A stretch of 6,020 bases of DNA from Pseudomonadota bacterium (lineage in GTDB: Bacteria; Pseudomonadota; Gammaproteobacteria; Burkholderiales; Casimicrobiaceae): the NCBI GenBank assembly GCA_022709775.1, contig JAKLIE010000134.1, positions 1-6,020 on the forward strand, read 5' to 3'. A program made the translations under genes and the position numbers. How positions within the stretch are numbered: the stretch's first letter is position 1; each line of letters starts with the position of its first letter. This document shows positions 1 to 5,665 of this stretch, in pieces. The notes beneath the pieces are model-generated. The model was not told the origin of the DNA. It saw nothing but the letters and a program-made list of their open reading frames with translations, and did no database searches.

Positions 1-605
1 GCGCCCTGCTCGTGCGCGACCTTTTGGAAAAGCTCCATTACTTGCCGTCCGCGGTGCCCGTCCAGTGCGGCGGTGGGTTCGTCCGCCAGCACAACGCCGG
101 GGCGGTTGGCCAGGGCGCGGGCGATCGCGACGCGCTGCTGCTCGCCGCCCGAAAGCTGCTTCGGGTAGTGCGTCGTGCGCTTCGAGAGGCCCACGCGGTC
201 GAGCCAGCTTCGCGCGCGACTCGCGGCATCGTCGGCCCCCGCCAGCTCGAGCGGCAGCATCACGTTCTCGAGCGCGGTCAGCGCCGGCAGCAGCTGGAAC
301 GACTGGAACACGAACCCGAGCAGCCGCTGGCGCAGCGCGGCTCGCGCGTCCTCGTCGAGCCCCGAGAGCGCGTGCCCGCCGATCCACACCTCGCCCTCGC
401 TCGGGCGGTCGAGCCCGGCCAGGAGACCGAGCAGCGTCGTCTTGCCCGAGCCCGACGCGCCGACGATCGCGACCGATTCGCCCGGCGCGATGTCGAACGT
501 GACGTCGTCGAGGATCGTGAGCGGAGCGTCGCCGCTCGTGACCGTCTTGGTGAGCCCGTCGGCGCGCAGGAGCGGTTTCGGCGTGGAATCGTCGGAGGGG
601 GACAT
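1..605 (-). CDS. ybbA: YbbA/LolD-type ABC transporter ATP-binding protein, N-terminal part (runs off the left edge)
   Basis: This is the nucleotide-binding subunit of a small ABC transporter of the LolD/MacB/YbbA family, which powers extrusion of lipids or lipoproteins from the inner membrane with a FtsX/MacB-fold permease. Reading leftward from ATG 605, 201 codons are visible. They include Walker [10 protein letters not shown] (residues 49-57), a Q-loop in [10 protein letters not shown] (98-107) of the wording typical of YbbA, signature LSGGEQQR (151-158), and Walker B plus catalytic Glu in VVLADEP (171-177), followed by the D-loop region ALDG. The H-loop histidine and C-terminus, about 25-30 residues in this family, lie outside the window. 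ATG 605 precedes the first conserved strand by a normal distance, but no Shine-Dalgarno sequence is seen. The gene is divergent from a tesA-like gene, as ybbA is in E. coli, which favours YbbA over LolD. A permease gene is expected next but cannot be seen. Confidence 0.93.
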   Translation of the reverse strand, partial: MSPSDDSTPKPLLRADGLTKTVTSGDAPLTILDDVTFDIAPGESVAIVGASGSGKTTLLGLLAGLDRPSEGEVWIGGHALSGLDEDARAALRQRLLGFVFQSFQLLPALTALENVMLPLELAGADDAASRARSWLDRVGLSKRTTHYPKQLSGGEQQRVAIARALANRPGVVLADEPTAALDGHRGRQVMELFQKVAHEQG

Positions 606-682
606 TCGGGAACCATGGGGGCGTGCGGGGCGCCGCGCAAGTCGACGGCGACGAAAAGCCGCCTCCGGCACCTGATCCGACG

Positions 683-688
683 ATTCTA
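683..688 (-). promoter_or_regulatory. Possible -10 element for the ABC ATPase gene
   Basis: Read on the minus strand this is TAGAAT, a 5/6 match to the sigma-70 -10 consensus in very GC-rich surroundings. It would start transcription near 676 and give a leader of about 70 nt before ATG 605. No convincing -35 hexamer lies at 16-18 bp spacing, so the call rests on the -10 match and on its place in a divergent intergenic region. Confidence 0.35.
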
Positions 689-724
689 CGCGACGCGACG
701 AGGCGCCCCGCCTGGACGTTCCCC

Positions 725-730
725 TACAAT
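725..730 (+). promoter_or_regulatory. Possible -10 element for tesA, very close to the start codon
   Basis: TACAAT matches the -10 consensus at 5 of 6 positions and is the most AT-rich hexamer before the gene. Its last base is 9 nt from ATG 740, so transcription would begin at or just before the start codon. This would give a leaderless or nearly leaderless mRNA, consistent with the lack of a clear Shine-Dalgarno sequence. No -35 match is visible. Confidence 0.35.
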
Positions 731-739
731 GAGACCCCG

Positions 740-1468
740 ATGACGTCCGGACAGCGAACTCGCCGCGACTTTCTGGCCGCCAGTGCCGCCGCGGCGGGGC
801 TCGCGCTCGCCCCGGCGGCGACGCGGGCAGCGCTCGCCGGTCCGCCCCCGGAGCTCAACGGCCCCCTGGGGGATGCTCGCGCAGCGAGCAGCGGGGGAAC
901 GTCACCTCAGCCGCCCGTGATCCTCGTACTCGGCGACTCGATCTCGGCTGCCTGGGGCCTCCCGCCGGGCACCGGCTGGACGCACCTGCTGCAGCAGCGA
1001 CTTGCCGAGCGCGGTCGCCCGCATCGAGTCGTCAACGCGAGCATCAGCGGCGACACGACGGCGGGCGGTCGCTCGAGGCTTCCCGCGCTGCTCGAGCGCC
1101 ACAGGCCCGCCATCGTCGTGATCGAGCTGGGCGGCAACGACGGCCTGCGGGGCGGCAGCCTCGCGGCGACGCGCGAGAACCTGGTCGCGATGACCGCGGC
1201 GACGAAGGCCGCCGGCGCAATGCCTCTTCTCGTCGGCATGAAGCTGCCGCCGAACTACGGTCCCGCCTACACGCGCGAGTTCGACGCGATCTTCGCCGAC
1301 GTCGCGAAGGCGCAGGGGGCGCCGCTGGTGCCCTACTTCTTCGCCGGCTTCGGCGAGGACCGCAGCTGGTTCCAGCCCGACGGCATCCATCCGTCGGAGA
1401 TCGCGCAGCCGAAGCTGCTCGACAACGTCTGGCCCGCGCTGGAGCGGCTGCTTCCGCGCAAGCGATGA
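740..1468 (+). CDS. tesA: TesA-like GDSL (SGNH) esterase / thioesterase / lysophospholipase with a Tat signal peptide
   Basis: This 242-residue exported hydrolase belongs to the TesA/arylesterase branch of the SGNH family, which cleaves acyl thioesters, lysophospholipids and aryl esters in the periplasm. The N-terminus carries a twin-arginine motif, RRDFLAA (8-14), then a hydrophobic Ala/Leu stretch and likely cleavage near residues 30-33. A Pro/Gly-rich linker (about 34-59) leads to the catalytic domain. Block I is GDSIS (65-69, nucleophile Ser67), block II SISGDTT (101-107, Gly104), block III GGND (131-134, Asn133) and block V DGIH (214-217, Asp214 and His217), so all catalytic and oxyanion residues are present. 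The stretch from VVNASISGDT to ELGGNDGLRG closely follows E. coli TesA. ATG 740 is preferred because it places the Tat motif at the extreme N-terminus; an in-frame ATG at 623 would add 39 residues that look non-coding. It is divergent from the ybbA-like gene and probably heads the mnmH-phzF transcript. Confidence 0.94.
   Translation: MTSGQRTRRDFLAASAAAAGLALAPAATRAALAGPPPELNGPLGDARAASSGGTSPQPPVILVLGDSISAAWGLPPGTGWTHLLQQRLAERGRPHRVVNASISGDTTAGGRSRLPALLERHRPAIVVIELGGNDGLRGGSLAATRENLVAMTAATKAAGAMPLLVGMKLPPNYGPAYTREFDAIFADVAKAQGAPLVPYFFAGFGEDRSWFQPDGIHPSEIAQPKLLDNVWPALERLLPRKR
862..897. repeat. REP-like palindromic element inside the tesA linker
   Basis: A perfect hairpin, GCTCGC-gca-GCGAGC (875-889), is framed by C5 at 862-866 and G5 at 893-897. 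A second G5 at 868-872 can pair with the same C5 as an alternative. The 36 bases encode residues 41-53 in the linker between the Tat signal and the GDSL domain, where family members need no conserved sequence. The compact GC hairpin with flanking G/C runs resembles repetitive extragenic palindromes. Only one copy is in the window, so repeat status is inferred. Confidence 0.4.
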
Positions 1469-1527
1469 GCGCCACCGGTACGGGACGAGGCGGCAAGCCC
1501 GCCGACGCGGGCGAGGCCGCCCGGTGA
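1465..1527 (+). CDS. Possible 20-codon coupling reading frame between tesA and mnmH
   Basis: An ATG overlaps the tesA stop (ATGA, 1465-1468). Twenty sense codons rich in Gly and Ala follow, ending in a TGA that overlaps the mnmH GTG start (GTGA, 1524-1527). The frame exactly fills the intergenic gap and would let ribosomes ending tesA re-initiate and hand over to mnmH. The peptide shows no recognisable domain, signal or membrane segment and is probably non-functional as a protein. Chance is a real alternative, since stop codons are rare at this GC content. Confidence 0.25.
   Translation: MSATGTGRGGKPADAGEAAR
1513..1516 (+). promoter_or_regulatory. Ribosome binding site for mnmH
   Basis: GAGG lies 7 nt before GTG 1524. 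It supports this GTG as the start; no other ATG, GTG or TTG occurs in this frame between the end of tesA and 1524. Confidence 0.55.
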
Positions 1528-2594
1528 GCCCCCGATCGCCGCGCACCGTCGGGGTCGACGCCATCGCGTCCCATCCCGACCGGCTCGACGTTCGAAGCCC
1601 GTCGGAGTTCGCGGAAGATCACGTCCCCGGCGCGTTGAGCTGCCCGGTCCTCGACGACGAGGAGCGGGCGCGCGTGGGCACGCTGCACGCGCAGGCGAGC
1701 GCGTTCGAGGCGAAGAAGGTCGGCGCCGCGCTGGTCTCCCGCCACATCGCGACGATTCTCGAGACCGTCGCGCGCGACAAGCCGCGCGACTGGGCGCCGC
1801 TCGTCTACTGCTGGCGCGGCGGCAAGCGGTCCGGCTCGCTCGCGCACGTGCTGAACGAGATCGGCTTCCCGGCCGTCCAGCTCGAGGGCGGCTATCGCGC
1901 CTGGCGCCGCCACGTCGTCGCGCGACTCGCGACCCTTCCCGCGGCGTTCCGCTACCGCGTCGTCTGCGGCGTCACCGGGTCGGGCAAGAGCCGCCTCCTC
2001 GCCGCGCTGGAGCTCGAGGGCGCGCAGGTGCTCGACCTCGAGGCGCTCGCACGGCACCGCGGATCGCTGCTCGGCGACCTGCCCGGCGCGCCGCAGCCGT
2101 CCCAGAAGGCGTTCGAGACCGCGATCCACGAGACGTATGCGCGCTTCGATCCGGGCCGCGTCGTCTGGGTCGAGTCGGAGAGCCGCAAGATCGGCGCGCT
2201 GCAGGTTCCCGATGCGCTGCTCGAGCGCATGCGCACCGCGCCGTGCGTCCGCGTCGAGCTTCCCCCGGGCTCGCGCCTCGCGCTTCTCAAGGAGGAGTAC
2301 GCCCACTTCCTCGCCGACCCCGGCGCGCTCTCGACGCGCCTCGCGCACCTGAAGGAGATTCACGGGCAGGCGACGATCGCGCGATGGAGCGCGCTGGCCC
2401 ACGCGCGCGACTTCGACGCCCTCGTCGCCGAGCTGCTCGAATCGCACTACGACCCGACCTACCTGCGCGCGATGACGCGCAACTACGCCGGGTTCGAAGC
2501 GGCGGCGCGCGTGTCGCCCGCCGACATCGGGATGCCCGCCTGGCGCGCGCTCGCGCGCGAGCTCATCGCGGGCGAAGCAACCCGAACGCCCTGA
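1524..2594 (+). CDS. mnmH: tRNA 2-selenouridine synthase (MnmH / SelU / YbbB)
   Basis: MnmH replaces sulfur with selenium at the 2-thiouridine of the wobble base in tRNAs for Lys, Glu and Gln. It uses selenophosphate from SelD and passes through an S-geranylated intermediate. The 356-residue length matches E. coli SelU (364). The N-terminal rhodanese domain (about 5-130) contains LDVRSPSEF (21-29), the active-site loop YCWRGGKRS (95-103) with catalytic Cys96, and EGGYRAWRR (121-129). The C-terminal P-loop domain has Walker A GVTGSGKS (149-156), then DLEALARHRG (171-180), WVESESRKIG (215-224) and the late motif HYDPTYLR (308-315), all typical of the family. Translation starts at GTG 1524, 55 bp after tesA and apparently coupled to it. 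No selD gene is in the window, so selenium use by the host is expected but not shown. Confusion with a plain rhodanese is ruled out by the P-loop domain. Confidence 0.95.
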   Translation: MSPRSPRTVGVDAIASHPDRLDVRSPSEFAEDHVPGALSCPVLDDEERARVGTLHAQASAFEAKKVGAALVSRHIATILETVARDKPRDWAPLVYCWRGGKRSGSLAHVLNEIGFPAVQLEGGYRAWRRHVVARLATLPAAFRYRVVCGVTGSGKSRLLAALELEGAQVLDLEALARHRGSLLGDLPGAPQPSQKAFETAIHETYARFDPGRVVWVESESRKIGALQVPDALLERMRTAPCVRVELPPGSRLALLKEEYAHFLADPGALSTRLAHLKEIHGQATIARWSALAHARDFDALVAELLESHYDPTYLRAMTRNYAGFEAAARVSPADIGMPAWRALARELIAGEATRTP

Positions 2595-2609
2595 CCCGCA
2601 TCACCCGAC

Positions 2610-2613
2610 AGGA
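2610..2613 (+). promoter_or_regulatory. Ribosome binding site for the PhzF-family gene
   Basis: AGGA sits 6 nt before GTG 2620, in the 25-bp gap after the mnmH stop. It fixes the GTG as the start, and the encoded protein then begins at the position usual for PhzF proteins. Confidence 0.6.
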
Positions 2614-2619
2614 CCTCCC

Positions 2620-3456
2620 GTGCCCGCCTACGCCTTCCGCCTCGTCAACGTCTTCGCCCCGTCGGCGCTCGCCGGGAACGCGCTCGCGGTCGTCGAAGAC
2701 GCGCGCGGGCTCGACGACGCGACGATGCAGGCGCTCGCGCTGCAGTTCAACCTGTCGGAGACGACGTTCGTCCTGCCTTCGTCGTCCGCGACGAGGCGCG
2801 TCCGCATCTTCACTCCGACCTTCGAGATGCCGTTCGCGGGCCACCCGACGCTCGGCACCGCCCACGTCGTGCGAGAGCTCGCCGGGACCGGGAACAAGGT
2901 CACGCTCGAGATGAAGGCGGGCGTGATCCCGGTCGAAGCGGCCGCGGACGTCTGGACGCTGCAGGCCAACGCGCCGCGGCACCGGACGCCGCGGGCCCCG
3001 CGCGAGTCGCTCGCCTCGATGCTCGGGCTCGAACCCGCCGACGTCGGAATCGCGCCGCTGTGGGTCGACACCGGCTCCGACCAGCTCGTGATCCCGTTGA
3101 CGTCGTTCGAGGCGGTCCGCCGCGCGGCACCGCGGCCGGAAGCCATGCTCGCGCAGGCGACGAACGACATCAGGGCGATGGCTTACGTCTTCGCGCGCGA
3201 GGGCAACCGCGTCCTCGCTCGGTTCTTCTTTCCGAAGCACGGGGCGGTGGTCGAGGATCCGGGCACCGGGTCCGCGTGCGCGAACCTGGGCGGCTGGCTC
3301 CTCGCGACCGGCGCTCCGCTCCCGCAGAAGCTCGCGATCGACCAGGGCGAGGCGGTCGGGCGACCCTGTCGGCTCGGCCTCGAGGTGACGTCCGACCGGC
3401 GCATCCTGGTGTCCGGACGCGTGGTCGAGATCGCCCGCGGCGAGCTCAGGCTCTGA
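2620..3456 (+). CDS. PhzF-family isomerase/epimerase
   Basis: This 278-residue protein has the diaminopimelate-epimerase-like fold of the PhzF superfamily, which includes the phenazine enzyme PhzF and E. coli YddE. Visible family features are the opening YAFRLVNVFAPSALAGNALAVV (4-25), catalytic Glu47 in NLSETTFVL (44-52), FTPTFEMPFAGHPTLGTAH (64-82) with His75, EDPGTGSACANLGGWL (212-227) with Asp213, and QGEAVGRPCRL (242-252). These are the anion-binding and acid/base residues, so the enzyme is probably active. The family lacks the Cys pair of true DapF. The substrate cannot be predicted: no other phenazine gene is nearby, and most bacterial PhzF-like proteins are uncharacterised. GTG 2620 is preceded by AGGA. 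The gene follows mnmH by 25 bp in the same direction and is probably co-transcribed with it. Confidence 0.93.
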   Translation: MPAYAFRLVNVFAPSALAGNALAVVEDARGLDDATMQALALQFNLSETTFVLPSSSATRRVRIFTPTFEMPFAGHPTLGTAHVVRELAGTGNKVTLEMKAGVIPVEAAADVWTLQANAPRHRTPRAPRESLASMLGLEPADVGIAPLWVDTGSDQLVIPLTSFEAVRRAAPRPEAMLAQATNDIRAMAYVFAREGNRVLARFFFPKHGAVVEDPGTGSACANLGGWLLATGAPLPQKLAIDQGEAVGRPCRLGLEVTSDRRILVSGRVVEIARGELRL

Positions 3457-3583
3457 CGTCCTCCCGAGACGACCGGTGACCTCGGCGGGGGCGGACCGGG
3501 CACTGGAAGCAGGCATCGGTGCCCCGCGCGTCGACCGGGAGGCCGGGGCGACCGCCGACGGCGGAAGCTGCCCGAACGCTCCC

Positions 3584-3588
3584 GAGGG
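3584..3588 (+). promoter_or_regulatory. Shine-Dalgarno-like GAGGG before ATG 3594
   Basis: GAGGG lies 5 nt upstream of ATG 3594. It is one of the better ribosome-binding matches in the window and is the main reason to consider the following frame a gene. Confidence 0.35.
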
Positions 3589-3593
3589 TTCGC

Positions 3594-3995
3594 ATGCCCT
3601 TCGTCCGAACGACGCTCGCCCTCGCGGCGGCGGGCGTCTGCGTCGCGCACCGCGGCCAGGCCGCGGGAGGCTCCGCGGGCGAGACTCCCCGGCCCGACCG
3701 CGTCGGCGACGGCAAGCTGCCGCACGCGTTCGACCTCCGCGGCGTCCATGCGACGGTGCCCGAGCGCCGGCGGTCGATGGACGCGCGCGGCGCGCCGGGC
3801 GGGCGCATCGCGGTCCGGCCGATCCAGCGCGTCCGGCTCGCCTATGGCGGGAGGCGAGACGTCACGCGTCCGCCGCCGCTGGCGCGGTCGCGTTGGCGTC
3901 CCAGGCCGCCAGGAACTCCCGCCAGTGCGGTGCGCCCGTGGCCGCGATCTTCTCGCGGGCAAGCGAGATCTCCGCCGCGTAGCCGCCGGCGGTGA
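3594..3995 (+). CDS. Possible small exported protein of unknown function (uncertain gene or gene remnant)
   Basis: I do not recognise this protein. The frame encodes 133 residues from an ATG behind GAGGG. It opens with MPFVRTTLALAAAGVCVA, a short basic start and a hydrophobic stretch resembling a signal peptide, with possible cleavage after GQA (about residue 23). The next roughly 65 residues, including KLPHAFDLRGV, have almost exclusively G or C in third codon positions and mixed second positions, as in the real genes here. After about residue 89 the frame overlaps the 3' end of the exonuclease gene on the other strand and becomes Arg/Pro/Ser-rich, typical of antisense noise. It could therefore be a real gene with a convergent overlap of 134 bp, a 5' gene fragment that lost its end, or a chance frame in GC-rich DNA. 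Confidence 0.3.
   Translation: MPFVRTTLALAAAGVCVAHRGQAAGGSAGETPRPDRVGDGKLPHAFDLRGVHATVPERRRSMDARGAPGGRIAVRPIQRVRLAYGGRRDVTRPPPLARSRWRPRPPGTPASAVRPWPRSSRGQARSPPRSRRR
3615..3683. repeat. Nested GC-rich inverted repeats in the convergent gap
   Basis: The core is a perfect 17-bp palindrome, CCGCGGCCAGGCCGCGG (3650-3666), which as RNA folds into a 7-bp stem with loop CAG. Around it, 3615-3627 can pair with 3673-3683 over 11 bp with a 2-nt bulge. No T-run follows on either strand, so it is not a textbook terminator. It could still pause polymerase between the converging genes, or be a chance product of high GC content. Confidence 0.4.
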
Positions 3996-4668
3996 GCTCC
4001 CCCCGCATCAGCCTGAAGCGCTGATAGAGCAGGTAGGTGTTCAGCACGTCGCACTCGCAGTAGCTGCGCACCTCGTCGATCGCGCCTCGCGCAACCGCGG
4101 CGGCAACGTCCCCGCCGTCCATCCCGAGCTTGCCCGGAAACCCGCACAGCTTCGCGATCGCGTCGAGCGGCGCGTTCGCGCGCCCCTGGAACTGCGCGAG
4201 CACGTCCATCAGGTCGACGTGACGCGTGTGATACCGGTTGAGGTAGTTGTTGTACTTGAACTCGCGTTCGTCGTCGCCCCAGTCCCAGTAGCGCTGCGCC
4301 GCGATCCCGTGGATCAACGCGCGATGGTGCAGCACAGGCAGGTCGAATCCGCCGCCGTTCCAGCTCACCAGCTGCGGCGTGAACTTCTCGATGCCCTCGA
4401 AGAAGCGCCGGATCAGGTCGGCCTCGGACTCGCCGGACTCGCCCACCGACCAGACCCGGAGGTCGTCGCCTCGCCGCAGCGCGCACGCGATCGCGACCAC
4501 CTTCTGCAGGTAGTGCGGCGCGAAGTCGCTGCCGGTCTGCGCGCGGCGCGACTGCGCGAAGCCTTCCGCGACGTCGGCGTCGGGCAGGTCCGCGGGCAGT
4601 CCGTTGATCCGGCGGATGCCGTCGACGTCGGGGACGGTCTCGAGGTCGAAGACGAGGATCGGCGTCAT
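3862..4668 (-). CDS. PolB-type 3'-5' exonuclease (DEDDy family, DNA_pol_B_exo2)
   Basis: This 268-residue stand-alone nuclease resembles the proofreading domain of family B DNA polymerases and probably removes nucleotides from 3' ends of DNA or RNA with two metal ions. Exo I is VFDLETVPD (6-14), giving Asp8 and Glu10. Exo II is SWNGGGFDLPVL (102-113), with Asp109. Exo III is YCECDVLNTYLL (203-214), with Tyr203 and Asp207, making it a DEDDy enzyme. The segment FKYNNYLNRYHTRHVDLMDVL (137-157) is typical of this predicted exonuclease family. All four acidic residues are present, and the length is usual for the family. ATG 4668 lies six residues before the first beta-strand motif; no Shine-Dalgarno sequence is evident. 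It follows cysM by 31 bp and is likely co-transcribed. Its cellular role is not established; DNA repair or RNA processing are possible. Confidence 0.92.
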   Translation of the reverse strand: MTPILVFDLETVPDVDGIRRINGLPADLPDADVAEGFAQSRRAQTGSDFAPHYLQKVVAIACALRRGDDLRVWSVGESGESEADLIRRFFEGIEKFTPQLVSWNGGGFDLPVLHHRALIHGIAAQRYWDWGDDEREFKYNNYLNRYHTRHVDLMDVLAQFQGRANAPLDAIAKLCGFPGKLGMDGGDVAAAVARGAIDEVRSYCECDVLNTYLLYQRFRLMRGELTAGGYAAEISLAREKIAATGAPHWREFLAAWDANATAPAAADA

Positions 4669-4699
4669 GGCGTCGGGAAGTCGTCGGGGCGGCGCGCGC

Positions 4700-5584
4700 T
4701 CACGCGAACACGCCGGTGGACAGGTATCGGTCGCCGCGGTCGCACGCGATGAACGCGATCGTCGCGTTCTCGACCTCGCGCGAGATCCGCAGCGCCACCG
4801 CGCACGCGCCGCCGGAGCTCACGCCGCAGAAGATTCCCTCTTCGCGCGCGAGCCGCCGCATCGTCTCCTCCGCCTCCGGCTGCGTCACCGGCTCGATGCG
4901 GTCGACGCGGCGCGCATCGTAGATCTTCGGCAGGTAGGCCTCGGGCCACTTCCGGATGCCCGGGATCGACGCGCCTTCGGCCGGCTGGGCGCCGACGACG
5001 ACGATGGCGGGACTCTTCTCCTTCAGGTATCGCGAGACGCCCATGATCGTGCCGGTCGTGCCCATCGACGAGACGAAGTGCGTGATGCGGCCGCCGGTGT
5101 CGCGCCACAGCTCGGGCCCCGTGCCCCGGTAGTGCGCGAGCGGATTGTCGGGATTCGCGAACTGGTCGAGCACGATGCCGCGCCCCTCGTCGCGCAACCT
5201 GACGGCGAGGTCCCGGGCGCCCTCCATCCCCTCCGCCTTCGTGACGAGGATCAGCTCGGCGCCGTACGCCGTCATCGACTGGCGCCGCTCGAGCGAGAGG
5301 TTGTCCGGCATGATCAGGATCATCCGGTAGCCCTTCATCGCCGCGACCATCGCGAGCGCGATGCCCGTGTTGCCCGACGTCGCCTCGACGAGCGTGTCGC
5401 CCGGGCGGATGTCGCCGCGCTTCTCGGCCTCCACGATCATCGACAGCGCGGGCCGGTCCTTCACCGAACCCGCCGGATTGTTGCCCTCGAGCTTGGCGAG
5501 GATCGCGTTCGACGTCGCGCCGGGCATCCGCTGCAGGCGGACCAGCGGCGTGTTGCCGATCGTGGATTCGACGGTGGTGAGCAT
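4700..5584 (-). CDS. cysM: Cysteine synthase B (O-acetylserine sulfhydrylase B)
   Basis: CysM is a cytoplasmic pyridoxal-phosphate enzyme that joins O-acetyl-L-serine with sulfide or thiosulfate to give cysteine or S-sulfocysteine. The 294-residue protein shows IGNTPLVRL (9-17), PLP lysine Lys42 in NPAGSVKDRPA (36-46), the substrate loop TSGNTG (69-74), the phosphate-binding GTTGT (175-179) and GVSSGGA (254-260). The CysM-type words QPAEGASIPGIRKWP (200-214) and CDRGDRYLSTGVF (281-293) separate it from CysK and follow E. coli CysM closely. It ends right after this last motif, about ten residues shorter than the E. coli enzyme; the active site is intact. ATG 5584 puts TIGNTPL at the normal distance from the N-terminus. 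The gene lies 81 bp downstream of a ComEA-like gene and 31 bp before the exonuclease. Confidence 0.97.
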   Translation of the reverse strand: MLTTVESTIGNTPLVRLQRMPGATSNAILAKLEGNNPAGSVKDRPALSMIVEAEKRGDIRPGDTLVEATSGNTGIALAMVAAMKGYRMILIMPDNLSLERRQSMTAYGAELILVTKAEGMEGARDLAVRLRDEGRGIVLDQFANPDNPLAHYRGTGPELWRDTGGRITHFVSSMGTTGTIMGVSRYLKEKSPAIVVVGAQPAEGASIPGIRKWPEAYLPKIYDARRVDRIEPVTQPEAEETMRRLAREEGIFCGVSSGGACAVALRISREVENATIAFIACDRGDRYLSTGVFA

Positions 5585-5620
5585 GCCCGGGCGGATGATG
5601 CGGCGAAGGGTCCGGGACCC

Positions 5621-5629
5621 AGTCTAGCA
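5621..5629 (-). promoter_or_regulatory. Possible extended -10 promoter element for cysM
   Basis: On the minus strand this reads TGCTAGACT: a TG-n extension followed by TAGACT (4/6 to the -10 consensus). It is the only AT-richer spot between the ComEA-like gene and cysM. It would start transcription near 5614, giving a leader of about 30 nt. No -35 at good spacing is visible. cysM may instead be read through from upstream. Confidence 0.28.
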
Positions 5630-5631
5630 TC

Positions 5632-5643
5632 GCCCGCGCGGGC
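5632..5643. repeat. 12-bp perfect palindrome upstream of cysM
   Basis: GCCCGCGCGGGC is its own reverse complement and lies just upstream of the possible cysM -10 element, where an operator could sit. As a hairpin it gives only a 4-bp stem, too short for a terminator. Such palindromes also arise by chance at this GC content. Confidence 0.3.
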
Positions 5644-5665
5644 CGCTCCCAACCCAACGCCCCTG

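Larger units (their letters stand above)
3457..3861. other. Convergent intergenic region (405 bp)
   Basis: This gap separates the ends of the PhzF-family gene and the exonuclease gene, which converge. Its first part (3457-3593) holds nothing I recognise: no promoter-like AT-rich stretch, and no hairpin followed by a T-run. The second part holds a possible small gene from 3594 and a strong inverted repeat at 3650-3666. Both converging transcripts must end here or nearby, yet no classical intrinsic terminator is visible, so Rho-dependent termination is likely. Confidence 0.6.

Noticed and set aside
623..739. Upstream ATG 623 as the tesA start
   Set aside because: It would place 39 polar, non-signal residues before the Tat motif and would read through the intergenic region and its -10-like elements.
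12..743. Plus-strand open frame of 243 codons opposite the ABC ATPase gene
   Set aside because: The opposite strand encodes Walker A, Q-loop, signature and Walker B motifs in order, so this frame is a shadow.
1044..2447. Long minus-strand open frame (467 codons) opposite tesA and mnmH
   Set aside because: It is antisense to two genes with clear catalytic motifs, is Arg/Ala-rich without any domain, and is expected in GC-rich DNA where stop codons are rare.
3464..3485. Stem CCGAG...CTCGG just after the PhzF-family stop as a terminator
   Set aside because: The stem is only 5 bp with a 12-nt loop and no T-run follows.
2563..3516. Minus-strand open frame of 317 codons opposite the PhzF-family gene
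   Set aside because: It is Arg/Asp/Glu/His-rich antisense noise over a gene with a ribosome binding site and conserved active-site motifs.
3457..3861. The convergent gap as a non-coding RNA or riboswitch locus
   Set aside because: No promoter-like element, known RNA motif or terminator could be recognised; GC-rich pairing alone is not enough.
3748..4752. Plus-strand open frame of 334 codons opposite the exonuclease gene
   Set aside because: It is antisense to a gene with all DEDDy residues intact; its Val/Arg/Leu pattern is the usual mirror of a GC-rich gene.
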